Positions 23,790 through 32,672 are shown, counted from the first letter of the stretch. The stretch: 64,000 nucleotides of DNA from LSCE01 sp050485425 (GCA_050485425.1 JBJHBJ010000022.1:1-64000); one strand, 5' to 3'. Made by a program: numbers and translations. The notes: generated by a model not told the origin, from the letters alone.

Positions 23790-24497
23790 CTAACGGCTGG
23801 CCAGCATCTCCGCCAGTGCCTCGATATCCGGTGCGTGCAGCGTATTCGCCGGATCCGGCGAAACGTCCTTGGGTCTCGCCGGTCCGAACTCCCGGGGCCG
23901 CTCGATGTAGGCGGTGCACAGACCGCAGCCACGCGCCGCCGCCAGGTCGTCCTGATGGGCGGCCACCATCATGACCTGCTCCGGCTGCACATCGAACACC
24001 CGTGCCACGCCGAGGTAGGTGTCAGGGTCCGGCTTGTACTTGCCGAAGACTTCCGCGGAGAGTATGCAGTCCCATGGCAGGCCGGCGTGCTTCGCCATCC
24101 GGGTCAGCAATCCCAGGTTACCGTTGGATAGCGAGCAGACGATGTAATCGCGCTTCAGACGGGCCAACCCCGGCACCGCATCCGGCCAGGAGTCGAGCCG
24201 ATGCCAGACCCGGTTCAGCGCGATCTTGCCGGCTTCATCCAGGGAGGTCACACCGAAGCGTTCCAGCAGCCCGTCGAGGATCTCGCGATGCAGCACGTCC
24301 AGAGGCACCCAGCCGCGACCACCGGAGCGCACCGTTTCCATGGCCGGCTCGTAACCGGCGCGCCAGGCGAGCGCGAAGGCGCCGGCATCCACGTCCGGCA
24401 ACAGCCGCCGCACCTCACGCTCCACGGAACCGTACCAGTCGACCACGGTGCCGAACACGTCGAACGCGAGCACTTTGACGCCTGTCTCTTCCGCCAT
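23790..24497 (-). CDS. HAD-superfamily type II haloacid dehalogenase-like hydrolase
   Basis: A 235-residue hydrolase. The HAD nucleophile is Asp13 in LAFDVFGTVVDW. SNGN near residue 125 is motif II. GKYKPDPDTY supplies the motif III Lys, and MVAAHQDDLAAARGCG is motif IV. These spacings and the wording VFGTVVDW match (S)-2-haloacid dehalogenases, which hydrolyse 2-halocarboxylic acids; many relatives have other substrates. GGAGGAAG before ATG 24497 fixes the start. arfB lies 35 bases downstream on the same strand. Confidence 0.86.
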   Translation of the reverse strand: MAEETGVKVLAFDVFGTVVDWYGSVEREVRRLLPDVDAGAFALAWRAGYEPAMETVRSGGRGWVPLDVLHREILDGLLERFGVTSLDEAGKIALNRVWHRLDSWPDAVPGLARLKRDYIVCSLSNGNLGLLTRMAKHAGLPWDCILSAEVFGKYKPDPDTYLGVARVFDVQPEQVMMVAAHQDDLAAARGCGLCTAYIERPREFGPARPKDVSPDPANTLHAPDIEALAEMLASR

Positions 24498-24580
24498 GCT
24501 TCCTCCACGGTTCCAGCTACCCTTCACAGAATAGCGACAAACTCATCGGGAACCAGCACTTCCTTGACACTGGGGATGAC

Positions 24581-26305
24581 ATGGCTCTGAACACTCCCGG
24601 AACCGGTTTCCGGCAGACCTATCTGGATTACGAGCGGCTCTCCGCGCAGTTGCGCGACTGGGCCGACGCCCATCCGGGGATCACCCAGCTACGCAGCATC
24701 GGGCAAACCCCGGAGGGGCGCCAGATCTGGGTGCTGACTATCGGCAGCGAACCCCGGAACCCCCGGCCGGCGGTCTGGGTAGACGGCAACATGCACGGCG
24801 GCGAGTTGGCCGGTTCCAGCGTCGCGCTGACCATTGCCGAGGCCGCGCTTCGCCTGCACGGCGAAGGCATGCTTCCCGATGGGCTTCCGGCCCATCTGCT
24901 GGAGACACTCCGAAACGTGCACTTTCATATCTGCCCGCGCATCTCGCCCGACGGAGCGGAGGCAGTGCTGCGGCGCGGGGGTTTCGTGCGCTCCGCGCCC
25001 CGGCGGCAACCGCACGCCGAACGCGCTCCGCACTGGCGGCCCGTCGACCTGGACGGCGACGGTGTCTGTCGCTATCTGCGGGTGCGTGACGAGGCGGGGG
25101 ACTTCATCGAGTCCTCCCGCCATCCCGGCCTGATGCTGCCCCGGCGCATCGACGACCCGCCGCCGTACTGGCGGCTTTACCCCGAGGGGGTGATCGAACA
25201 CTGGGACGGCGAACGCATCCCGGAACCGGAGCTGCTCCGCGGCACACCGGACTTCAACCGCAACTTTCCGTGGAGCTGGAAACCCGAGCCGCACCAGTCG
25301 GGCGCCGGTGAATACCCCGGTTCCGAGCCGGAAACGCGGGCGGTGATGGACTTCGCGGCGGCCCACCCCAACCTCTATGCCTGGCTTAACCTGCACACCT
25401 TCGGCGGTGTATTCATCCGTCCCGCCCAGGACGTTCCCGACAGCCGCATGGACCAGCAGGACCTGGCGCTGTACCGGCAGCTCGGGGTCTGGGGGGAACA
25501 ACATACCGGGTACCCGACGGTCAGCGGTTACGAGGAGTTCACCTACGAGCCGGAAAAACCTCTGCACGGCGATCTGACCGATTTCGCCTACTACCAGCGG
25601 GGCTGCCTGGCGGAGGTCTGCGAACTCTGGGACCTGTTCCGCCGTATCGACCTGCCCCGGCCGCGCCGGTTCGTCGAACACTACACCGCACTCAGCCGCA
25701 GAGACATGGAGAAACTCGCTCGCTGGGACTCTGAGCACAACAGTGGCCGGGTATTCCTCCCTTGGACACCGCTGGAGCATCCGCAACTGGGCGCCGTGGA
25801 AGTGGGCGGCCAGGATCCACGCGTCGGCATCTGGAATCCGCCGCCGAATCTGCTGCCCGGGGTCTGCGAGGGCATGACGGCCTACTGGCTGCGGGTGGCC
25901 GCGCTGCTTCCCCGCCTGCACCTGGAGCAGGTGGAATGCCTGCCGGCGGGTGAGGGTGTGACGGAAATACGGCTCGCGGTTGCCAATCTTGGCTACCTGC
26001 CCACCAACGGTGTCGCTGCAGGCAGGGACCTGCCCTGGAACACACCGGTGCAGGCGGAGATCCTCGCCGAAGGCTGCATGCTGCGCGAGGGTCAGCCACC
26101 CCGCCGGTCGCTGGGGCATCTGGATGGCTGGGGCCGTGGGCTGGCCGATGGCTCCCAGATGCCCTGGTTCCAGCGCTCGCGCGGCACCGGCAACAGGGCG
26201 TACGAGCGCTGGCTGGTCCACGGCCGGGGCGAGGTCACCGTGCGCGTCGGCAGCCCACGGCTCGGGCAGCTTGAGCACCGGCTGCGCGTGGGCGGAAACA
26301 CGTGA
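24581..26305 (+). CDS. M14-family zinc carboxypeptidase-like protein
   Basis: A 574-residue protein with an N-terminal M14 metallopeptidase domain. Zinc ligands are His72 and Glu75 in NMHGGELAGSS and His272 in WLNLHTFGGVF. A catalytic-Glu candidate lies in LAEVCELWDLF near residue 345. No signal peptide is present, so it is probably cytoplasmic. The C-terminal 170 residues form an extra domain with a beta-rich look (TEIRLAVANLGYLPTNGVAA). Substrates of such long bacterial M14 proteins are mostly unknown. GGGGATGAC precedes the ATG. A YciI-like gene follows after 133 bases. Confidence 0.83.
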   Translation: MALNTPGTGFRQTYLDYERLSAQLRDWADAHPGITQLRSIGQTPEGRQIWVLTIGSEPRNPRPAVWVDGNMHGGELAGSSVALTIAEAALRLHGEGMLPDGLPAHLLETLRNVHFHICPRISPDGAEAVLRRGGFVRSAPRRQPHAERAPHWRPVDLDGDGVCRYLRVRDEAGDFIESSRHPGLMLPRRIDDPPPYWRLYPEGVIEHWDGERIPEPELLRGTPDFNRNFPWSWKPEPHQSGAGEYPGSEPETRAVMDFAAAHPNLYAWLNLHTFGGVFIRPAQDVPDSRMDQQDLALYRQLGVWGEQHTGYPTVSGYEEFTYEPEKPLHGDLTDFAYYQRGCLAEVCELWDLFRRIDLPRPRRFVEHYTALSRRDMEKLARWDSEHNSGRVFLPWTPLEHPQLGAVEVGGQDPRVGIWNPPPNLLPGVCEGMTAYWLRVAALLPRLHLEQVECLPAGEGVTEIRLAVANLGYLPTNGVAAGRDLPWNTPVQAEILAEGCMLREGQPPRRSLGHLDGWGRGLADGSQMPWFQRSRGTGNRAYERWLVHGRGEVTVRVGSPRLGQLEHRLRVGGNT

Positions 26306-26438
26306 GAAGGGCTGATCATGTCTCCCCTGCGAAGGTGGGAACGGGTCACCCCCGTCCAAGGCTGTCGAAAACCCGCCTCCACCAGCGACTATCCAGCCGA
26401 GCCCCCTCAGCGAATACCGACAGGAGGAGCACGCGAGC

Positions 26439-26810
26439 ATGAAATTCCTTTGCCTGGCCTACGAGGAAGAAGCATCCCTCAATGCCCTGTCCACCGAGGA
26501 GTGGCGGGCATTGAGGGACGAGACACTGCGCTATGTGGACACATTGCGGGCGGACGGACGGCTACTCGGCGCGCACGCCCTGCAGAGTGCCCGCAAGGCG
26601 GTGAAAGTACGCCGCAGAGGCGGTGAGCGCGTGACCACAGACGGCCCCTTCGCGGAAACCAAGGAGCAGATCGGCGGGTATTTCCTGATCGACGCCGAGA
26701 GCATGGAGGCTGCCGTGGCAATCGCTGCCGACTGGCCCTCGGCGCGGATCGGAACAATCGAAGTCCGCCCTGTCGAGGAGGTGCTTCCCGACAAGCGCAG
26801 GTATGACTAA
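26439..26810 (+). CDS. YciI-family (DGPF domain) protein
   Basis: A 123-residue protein of the YciI/DGPF family, with the defining motif TTDGPFAETKEQIGGYFLID near residues 66-85. Members adopt a ferredoxin-like dimeric fold and often sit beside ECF sigma factors; no sigma factor is adjacent here. The function is unknown. AGGAGC lies before the ATG. A strong intrinsic terminator follows at 26853-26878. Confidence 0.88.
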   Translation: MKFLCLAYEEEASLNALSTEEWRALRDETLRYVDTLRADGRLLGAHALQSARKAVKVRRRGGERVTTDGPFAETKEQIGGYFLIDAESMEAAVAIAADWPSARIGTIEVRPVEEVLPDKRRYD

Positions 26811-26852
26811 CCCGCTCGTCGCACCGTACCGGAACTCCGGCGCGCACGCCGA

Positions 26853-26878
26853 GAAAACCACCCGAATGGGTGGTTTTC
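26853..26878 (+). terminator. strong intrinsic terminator after the YciI gene
   Basis: GAAAACCACCC (26853-26863) and GGGTGGTTTTC (26868-26878) form a perfect 11-bp stem with loop GAAT, ending in TTTT. It could work in both directions. Confidence 0.8.
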
Positions 26879-27281
26879 GCCTCCAAGCAGGCTATTTTTA
26901 AGGAAATACTGAAAAATAACGCAGATCGGCGGCCCATCGGGCATGCCGGCACATACGCCATAACCCACGTTCTGCGTGCCGGCCTCCGCCCTCTCGCCGC
27001 GCCTGATGCGTCACGAAGCCAGGTGCCCGGTCCGCGAATGCGACCGGCCCGTCCGGCATGCACTAACTGGTTGCAGGCTGGATTTCCGCGCCGGGTCCCA
27101 CCCGGCCTGCTCCGGAGGCGGCACTCGTTCCGACAACGACGGCAGCCGCCCCGCTCACTGCCCGCCCGGACACTCCCGGAGTGCCCCTGCCGCGATCGCC
27201 GCGGCAGCCTCCTTCCCGTCAACGTCAATGATCCTGAAACGCTGGCAATACCGTCCGAAATAACAATGTGAGGTAACGATC
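26879..27281. other. 400-base region upstream of the symporter without a convincing gene
   Basis: It contains a decayed arm of the dispersed element (26898-26922, TTAAGGAAATACTG...) and an NtrC-like palindrome TGCACTAACTGGTTGCA (27059-27075, 13 of 17 positions of the NtrC consensus). An open frame at 26870-27271 codes for an Arg/Pro-rich string with no family resemblance and is probably not a gene. Confidence 0.45.
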
Positions 27282-29321
27282 ATGGCTGGTGAAACCGAGT
27301 ACAACTGGCCACTCATATGGGGCGTGCTGATCGCCGTCGGGCTTTACTGGGCGTACTGTATCTACTGGAGTGTGGTCGGATACAGGAAAGCCAAATCGCT
27401 TGCGGGATGGGGCATCGCCGGCCGCACCCTTCCCGCCTGGCTGTTCATGCTCGCCGCCTCGGTCACCTCGTTCAGCGCCTGGACCTTCATCGGTCACCCC
27501 GGCACGGTATACGCGGGAGGCCTGGCCTACGCATTCGCGGGCCTCTACGCGATCACCATTCCGTTCACCGGGGCGCTGTTCCTGAAACGGCAATGGATGC
27601 TCGGTCGGCGATTCGGCTTCATCACGCCGCCCGAGCAGTACCGTTCGGTGTTCGACTCCTACTTTCTCGGGGTCATCATCGTCATCGTCTCCTTCCTCTA
27701 CAGCACGTTCTATGTGGCCGTGCAGTTGATCGGCTCGGGACTGCTGTTCACCGTGATCACGGATGGATTCTTCCCGTTCTTCATCGGCAGCGTGGCGCTG
27801 GCGCTGATCATGCTGATCTACGTCGGAGCGGGCGGGCTGAGAACCATCGCCTTTGTCGACGCGTTGCAGTACTTCCTGGTGTTCGGGGGCATCACACTGA
27901 TCGGTGTCAGCGTGCTCTACGGCTTTGGTGGCTGGAGCGCGTTCATGGAGCGCACCTGGGATCTGCACCGCTATTACACCCATTCGCACGGCGTCATCCA
28001 CTGGAGCTGGAACTGGGTGCGCGACGTCGAGGACCTGGGGCCCATGCCACAATGGACCGGCCTTATGATGCTCACCTACATGTTCGCCCTGGCCGGCATT
28101 CAGGCCTCACCGGCGTTCACCATGTGGGCGTACAGCCTGCGGCATGCCAGGATGCTGGCCTGGCAGGTGGTGATCGGTATCGGCGTAGTGGTCACCGCAA
28201 CGCTGGTGCTGTGGTCGGTAGTACAGGGGATCGGTGCGCAGATACTGGCACACGATGATCCCGGCACCTGGGGCTCCGCAGCGCTGGTGGACTTCATCCG
28301 GGCGGCCGGCGCGGCCGGTGCCGGTTCCGACGGCGTGGTGCCCAGGCTGATGCTCACCTATCTGCCGCTGGTGCTGATACCGCTGGCTGCCATCGGCCTG
28401 CTGGCAGCGGCGCAGTCCACGGCCGGCCCGTATGTCTCATCCTTCGCCGCCATTGCCACACGCAATGTGATCGGCGAATGGCTGCTATACCGGGCTCGCG
28501 GCATGCAGGCTATCAAGGGCCGGCCCGGGGCGGCACCAGGCAACCCGGGCACGGAGTCAGGCAACCCCGGCCATGCCGACGCCCCCGAAGAGCAGCGGAA
28601 CGACGGTGCCGTGCTGATCGGCGACGTGTTCCCGGAACGCTGGCAGGTTACCTGGTCGCGCATATTCTGCCTGGTTCTGCTGGGCTCCGCACTGTACGTG
28701 GCGTTTGCCCAGCGTGACCTGATGGTGATGCTCGGAGGGCTGGCGGTGTCCTACGGTTTCATGCTCTATCCGGCGCTGATCGTGATCTGCTACGGCTTCC
28801 GCGGCTGGCCCATGCGGTGGACGCCGCAGGGCGTGACCGCCGGCCTGCTGGTGGGAATCCTGGCCGTAACTCTCACCTACTACTGGCCGGAGTACCGCTA
28901 CACCCTGAGCATCCATTCGGCGGGCTGGGGCATCATCTTCAATATCCTGACCATCTGGATCGTGTCATCGGTGACCACACCGAGCCAGAAACATATCGAG
29001 TGGCAGAATTCACTGGACGAATTCTTCCGCAAGTACGACCCGGCCTACTACGAACCCAGGGCGCAGAAATGGCGCCAGTTCCTGTGGTTCTACATTCCGT
29101 TCTGGTGGATCATGTTCGTCGGTCCGGGCATCGAGTTCGGCAATTATCTGGACGGCGTCTTCTTCAACCTCCCGGGCATCTGGACGTGGCTGATCCTGGG
29201 TGGCGCCGCCGGAGTGTTCCTGCTCTGGTCCATGGCTTTCCCCGCGCAAATGGCCACCGCGCCGCGCCACACGCCAGAGCCGATCGACGAAGTGGCCCGA
29301 CGCTCGATTACCGAAGGGTAA
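27282..29321 (+). CDS. sodium:solute symporter family protein
   Basis: A 679-residue inner-membrane carrier of the sodium:solute symporter (SSS) family with about 13 helices. Early landmarks are WSVVGYRKAKSLAGWGIAGR and MLAASVTSFSAWTFIGHPG; ASVTSFSAW is the sodium-site region of TM1. AAAQSTAGPYVSSFAAIATRN in TM8 is also typical. A Gly/Pro-rich cytoplasmic insertion (residues 415-445) separates TM helices. The substrate is not readable; relatives carry carboxylates, amino acids or urea. GAGGTAA precedes the ATG. A 47-residue one-helix protein gene follows 12 bases later, like small accessory subunits known for some symporters. Confidence 0.87.
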   Translation: MAGETEYNWPLIWGVLIAVGLYWAYCIYWSVVGYRKAKSLAGWGIAGRTLPAWLFMLAASVTSFSAWTFIGHPGTVYAGGLAYAFAGLYAITIPFTGALFLKRQWMLGRRFGFITPPEQYRSVFDSYFLGVIIVIVSFLYSTFYVAVQLIGSGLLFTVITDGFFPFFIGSVALALIMLIYVGAGGLRTIAFVDALQYFLVFGGITLIGVSVLYGFGGWSAFMERTWDLHRYYTHSHGVIHWSWNWVRDVEDLGPMPQWTGLMMLTYMFALAGIQASPAFTMWAYSLRHARMLAWQVVIGIGVVVTATLVLWSVVQGIGAQILAHDDPGTWGSAALVDFIRAAGAAGAGSDGVVPRLMLTYLPLVLIPLAAIGLLAAAQSTAGPYVSSFAAIATRNVIGEWLLYRARGMQAIKGRPGAAPGNPGTESGNPGHADAPEEQRNDGAVLIGDVFPERWQVTWSRIFCLVLLGSALYVAFAQRDLMVMLGGLAVSYGFMLYPALIVICYGFRGWPMRWTPQGVTAGLLVGILAVTLTYYWPEYRYTLSIHSAGWGIIFNILTIWIVSSVTTPSQKHIEWQNSLDEFFRKYDPAYYEPRAQKWRQFLWFYIPFWWIMFVGPGIEFGNYLDGVFFNLPGIWTWLILGGAAGVFLLWSMAFPAQMATAPRHTPEPIDEVARRSITEG

Positions 29322-29333
29322 GGAGGACCAGCC

Positions 29334-29477
29334 ATGAGCGCAGGACTCAGCACATTCATCGTGACCGCGGCCTGGGGATTGCCCATCGTCGTGGCCTTGA
29401 TCTTCATGCGCATCTACTACCGCTCCCCCACGGAGGAGGAGCTGAGGAAAGCGGACGAAGTGGCGAAAAAAGGTTAA
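29334..29477 (+). CDS. 47-residue one-helix protein, probable symporter small accessory subunit
   Basis: A short gene beginning MSAGLSTFIVTAAWGLPIVV and ending KADEVAKKG. Residues 7-27 are one transmembrane helix, followed by a charged cytoplasmic tail. AAGGAGG lies eight bases before its ATG, and it starts 12 bases after the symporter stop, so it is almost certainly expressed from the same transcript. Some SSS-type symporters need or carry such a small partner; I infer that role from position and topology. Its TAA stop is the first part of a half copy of the dispersed element. Confidence 0.75.
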   Translation: MSAGLSTFIVTAAWGLPIVVALIFMRIYYRSPTEEELRKADEVAKKG

Positions 29478-29511
29478 GGAAACTGATCAATTCCCGCGTT
29501 CGCGTTCGTTT
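29474..29511 (+). repeat. dispersed element, half copy D
   Basis: TTAAGGAAACTGATCAATTC followed by CCGCGTTCGCG matches one arm of the dispersed element, with a two-base deletion inside the arm. The TAA is the stop codon of the small accessory protein. Confidence 0.7.
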
Positions 29512-29524
29512 AAAGACCCCTTAT

Positions 29525-29553
29525 CCCCGGTGGCTCTTCAACGGCCACCGGGG
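29525..29553 (-). terminator. terminator of the PH-domain operon, overlapping the last stop codon
   Basis: CCCCGGTGGC (29525-29534) and GCCACCGGGG (29544-29553) form a perfect 10-bp stem with a nine-base loop that contains the stop codon of the leftward gene. On the minus strand a GTCTTT follows about ten bases later. Confidence 0.5.
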
Positions 29554-30089
29554 GGCGCTTCCCGGAGCATACGATCCAGAAAGCGGAACAGGGCTTCCAC
29601 CTGGGCGGGCGTGCCCGAGGCCGTGTAACGCCGCCCGTGCCGGAGGAACAGCCAGAACGGAAAAAACATCACCACATGCCCGAACGACGGCCGAGGGTCT
29701 TCCCGCTCCACGCGCAGTTCCACCCAGTGCTCGCGCATAAACAGGCCGAGTCCGAGAAGGACCAGCCCGAACACACACAGCAGAACGGCGATCGTGGCCG
29801 CCGCCGGCGTCTGGAAGCCGGTGAGCAACCCGGCCACGAGGAACAGCCCCCCTACCCCACCGCGCAGCAGCCCCCGGGACCGGCGCCGCCGCACCGTGCT
29901 CACCTCGCTGTAGGCGATGTCGATCAGCCGCTCGCCACGCTTGCCGATGAAACGGCGCTCGGTGGCATAGATGTCCAGCCCGCCCCGCATCTCGAACACC
30001 GCCACCACCCGCTCCTCCGGCTGGAGCATGGAGACGATCAATGCAGGTATCGGACGCTGTTCGTTTCCTGCGGAGAACTGCTGGCTCAT
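29538..30089 (-). CDS. membrane protein with bPH-like domain
   Basis: A 183-residue protein with an N-terminal PH-like beta domain (ERVVAVFEMRGGLDIYATERRFIGKRGERLIDIAYSEVSTVRRRR), then two transmembrane helices near residues 78-115 (GLFLVAGLLTGF and TIAVLLCVFGLVLLGLGLFM). A C-terminal cytoplasmic part follows, with RRYTASGTPAQVEALFRFLD, a second half of the PH pattern. The function is unknown. The start overlaps the upstream gene by four bases (ATGA), so the two PH-like proteins are translationally coupled. Confidence 0.68.
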   Translation of the reverse strand: MSQQFSAGNEQRPIPALIVSMLQPEERVVAVFEMRGGLDIYATERRFIGKRGERLIDIAYSEVSTVRRRRSRGLLRGGVGGLFLVAGLLTGFQTPAAATIAVLLCVFGLVLLGLGLFMREHWVELRVEREDPRPSFGHVVMFFPFWLFLRHGRRYTASGTPAQVEALFRFLDRMLREAPPGGR

Positions 30090-30550
30090 GACGGCGCCGT
30101 TTCCTGCCCGCGGTTGTGTCCGCGGACGTCATCCCGTAGCCGCTGGATGCGCTCTCGCCACTCGAAAGGCTGCCTGATCCCCCAGAAAACGATATCCGCC
30201 TCGCCTCCACTGGTGGTGAAGAAAGCCAGCGTGCCCACACTGAACACCCGATCCCCCCAGGGCTGATAAAGCTCGATGGCACGGATATCCCGGATGGGCA
30301 CGCTTTTACGCCGCCGTGACAGCAGGCCGTAGTGCAGACGCAGATGCTCGTCATCGATGACGAATATCCACGAACACCGGCTGAGCACCGAGAAACCGAT
30401 GATGCCCGCGGCCGCCAGCGCCCATATCACCTGCGGCACCCCCCAGGCGCCGCCGGGTATCAGCGCCAGCAACAGGCACGAAACCCCGATCACGAAGCTG
30501 CCGGTGTAGGTGCTCCACGCAGGGCGAAGCTCGACCCTTGCAGTCGCCAT
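30086..30550 (-). CDS. membrane protein with bPH2/YdbT-like domain
   Basis: A 154-residue protein. Two helices near residues 14-55 (SFVIGVSCLLLALIPGG and VIWALAAAGIIGFSVLS) are followed by a PH-like domain (WIFVIDDEHLRLHYGLLSRRRKSVPIRDIRAIELYQ) of the YdbS/YdbT type. Such proteins are thought to act at the inner membrane, but no activity is established. ATG 30550 follows a GGGGTG site; the frame is open further upstream into the neighbouring gene without a site. Its stop overlaps the start of the second PH-like gene. Confidence 0.72.
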   Translation of the reverse strand: MATARVELRPAWSTYTGSFVIGVSCLLLALIPGGAWGVPQVIWALAAAGIIGFSVLSRCSWIFVIDDEHLRLHYGLLSRRRKSVPIRDIRAIELYQPWGDRVFSVGTLAFFTTSGGEADIVFWGIRQPFEWRERIQRLRDDVRGHNRGQETAPS

Positions 30551-30585
30551 TGAACACCCCGCCCCCGGAAACGACGGACGCCCGG

Positions 30586-31050
30586 TCAGCTGACCACCAG
30601 CACCGGACACTTCGCCGCTTGCAGCACCCGCTGGGACACGCTGCCGAGCAGCGCACCCCGGAACCGCCCCAGGCCGCGACGGCCGATGACGATCATCGGC
30701 GCATCCACCTTGCCGGCATAATCGATGATTGCCTGGGAAGGATCACCCTTGCCCCTGACCGTCTCCACCGTCAAAGGCGTATCGCCCAGCGCCTGCCGGC
30801 AGATGCGGAAAGCTTCTTCCGCCGCCTTGTCCCAGATGGCGCGAAACGTCTGTTCATCGATGCGACCCACCCCCACCATTTCCGGAGACGGGCCGGGAAT
30901 GCCGAACAGTTCGTGCGGATGTTCCGGAGAGGCGTGGAACAGATGGACGGGAACATTCAGGGCCGAGGCGAGGGTGGCCGCATGCGCGGCCGCCCTGGTC
31001 GAATGCTCGGAACCGTCGGACGGAACCACGATAGTCCTGATATTGGCCAT
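30586..31050 (-). CDS. single-domain universal stress protein
   Basis: A 154-residue UspA protein. It opens MANIRTIVVPSDGSEHSTRA, and near the C-terminus has GRRGLGRFRGALLGSVSQRV, the G-2X-G-9X-G-(S/T) ATP-binding signature. GGAGG repeats before ATG 31050 fix the start. It lies 35 bases upstream of the two PH-like genes on the same strand and may head their operon. Confidence 0.9.
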   Translation of the reverse strand: MANIRTIVVPSDGSEHSTRAAAHAATLASALNVPVHLFHASPEHPHELFGIPGPSPEMVGVGRIDEQTFRAIWDKAAEEAFRICRQALGDTPLTVETVRGKGDPSQAIIDYAGKVDAPMIVIGRRGLGRFRGALLGSVSQRVLQAAKCPVLVVS

Positions 31051-31336
31051 GTCGATACTCCTCCCTCCTCCTGGCCTGTGCGGGGCCCGGCGGAAGACCT
31101 GCCGCCCCCTGGCACGGCAGCGTGAATACCTCATTAACTATGGAGCAGCAGCAACCGCTTGCAAGCGGAGCGCTGCCGCCGGTCGCTCAGGAATTGATCA
31201 ATGCCGGCAACGGAGATAATGTTCGCTGAAACAGGCAGCGTTTTCGTAACGCTACCAGGGACAGGATGGCGCCCGCGCCAGCATCTGCCAGAAAAATACC
31301 AATTATCGCCAGGAAACACCTAAAGGGACTCTCGTC

Positions 31337-32647
31337 ATGGGCCTGCTATCCCGTAAACGCCTCGTCACGTGGCTCTTCCTGCTGCTGCTGGTGGCCGTCG
31401 CCCTGAATGCCTACATCTGGTATCAGGCCAAGGAGCGCGCCGACCAGTTCGCCGGCATGATGCGGCCGTTCGCGCAGATCACCTATGACGGAATCGTCCC
31501 CTCCCTGCTGGGGCAGGTCAGCTTCCGCGGCGTGGAGGTGCGGCCCAGGGGCATCAACGACGAGGTGCGCATCGACCGCATCACGTTCTCGGCGTCGAAC
31601 CTGCTGGAACTGATACGCCTGGAACGCGACCTGCAGGCCGGGCGCATTCCGAAGTCCATGCGGTTGAGCATGGAGGGCATCCGCCTCGAGACCCGGGGCG
31701 CGATCATTGAAGCCCTGTACGACATGCAGGCCTCGAGCGGCAGCCAGCCCGATGCGCTGAATGCCGCGCTGGGGGCCTGTGGCGATGGCCAGCCAATGGA
31801 TGCCGATGACTGGTTCGACATGGGCTACCACATCCTGGTGGCCGACATCGAATACGCCTACGTCCACGACCCCCGGTTCGACAGCATCACGCTGTCCGGC
31901 AAAACCGGCGTTCGCGACGCCGCCAGTGTCAGTTGGGACCTGCGGCTGACCTCGATGCCCCTCGGCCAGCTCACCCCGGTGGGCCTCATGGGCCAGACGC
32001 CCAGGGTGGAGGAGATCGACTTCCGTTACACCGACCTCTCGTATAACGCCCGCCGGAACCGTTTCTGCGCGGAACGCGCCGGCCTGGACGTGGACGCGTT
32101 CGTCGACCAGCATGTGGCCTCCGTGCACGCCGAGTTGAACGGGATGGGGCTGGAACCCTCCGAAGGGCTGGTGCGGGCGTACCGGGATTTTGTCAGCGAC
32201 GCCCGCACCATCGAGTTCAAGGCCTACCCCAGCAGCAGCGTGAACTTCAGCAGCGTGGGTTTCTACGGTCCGCAGGAACTGGTGGATGCGCTGGGAATTC
32301 GCCTGCATGTCAACGACCAGCCGGTGCGGGATGTTGGCCTGGCCCGCCACCAGGGGGAACGGCGCACGGCAAGGCCGGGAGCCGAGTCGGGCACACCGGC
32401 CGTAGCCGACCAGGCCCAGCCGGCCGGTGCCGGCACCACCCCGCAATTCCGGCCCGTGGAGTTCGACGAACTGGACCGACACCTGGACCGCTCGGCCCGC
32501 GTGCATCTGAGCAATGGACGCGAACGGGAAGGGCGACTGGTGGTGGTGGAGGAAGGCCGCCTGGTACTGCGCCAGCGCATGCATGGCGGCAATGTCAGCT
32601 ATCCGCTGACCTTTGCCGAGATTGATCGCGTGGAGATCTTCCACTAG
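31337..32647 (+). CDS. conserved hypothetical envelope protein
   Basis: A 436-residue protein that I do not recognise. A single N-terminal signal-anchor helix (residues 9-27, VTWLFLLLLVAVALNAYIW) puts the rest in the periplasm. Residues 30-330 alternate beta-like segments; 340-375 is a low-complexity Pro/Ala/Gly linker. The last 60 residues (VHLSNGREREGRLVVVEEGRLVLRQR...) look like a small SH3- or Sm-like beta barrel. AAAGGGA precedes the ATG. Its TAG stop is the first codon of a half copy of the dispersed element, with a stem-loop beyond. Confidence 0.65.
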   Translation: MGLLSRKRLVTWLFLLLLVAVALNAYIWYQAKERADQFAGMMRPFAQITYDGIVPSLLGQVSFRGVEVRPRGINDEVRIDRITFSASNLLELIRLERDLQAGRIPKSMRLSMEGIRLETRGAIIEALYDMQASSGSQPDALNAALGACGDGQPMDADDWFDMGYHILVADIEYAYVHDPRFDSITLSGKTGVRDAASVSWDLRLTSMPLGQLTPVGLMGQTPRVEEIDFRYTDLSYNARRNRFCAERAGLDVDAFVDQHVASVHAELNGMGLEPSEGLVRAYRDFVSDARTIEFKAYPSSSVNFSSVGFYGPQELVDALGIRLHVNDQPVRDVGLARHQGERRTARPGAESGTPAVADQAQPAGAGTTPQFRPVEFDELDRHLDRSARVHLSNGREREGRLVVVEEGRLVLRQRMHGGNVSYPLTFAEIDRVEIFH

Positions 32648-32672
32648 GGAAGCGCTGATCAATTCCCGTACG
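32645..32672 (+). repeat. dispersed element, half copy E
   Basis: TAGGGAAGCGCTGATCAATT followed by CCCGTA is one arm of the dispersed element; its first TAG is the stop codon of the preceding gene. The rest has been replaced by the stem-loop at 32670-32689. Confidence 0.7.

Noticed and set aside
26870..27271. 133-codon open frame before the symporter
   Set aside because: It starts inside the terminator hairpin of the YciI gene, codes for an Arg/Pro-rich string without family features, and has no good ribosome site.
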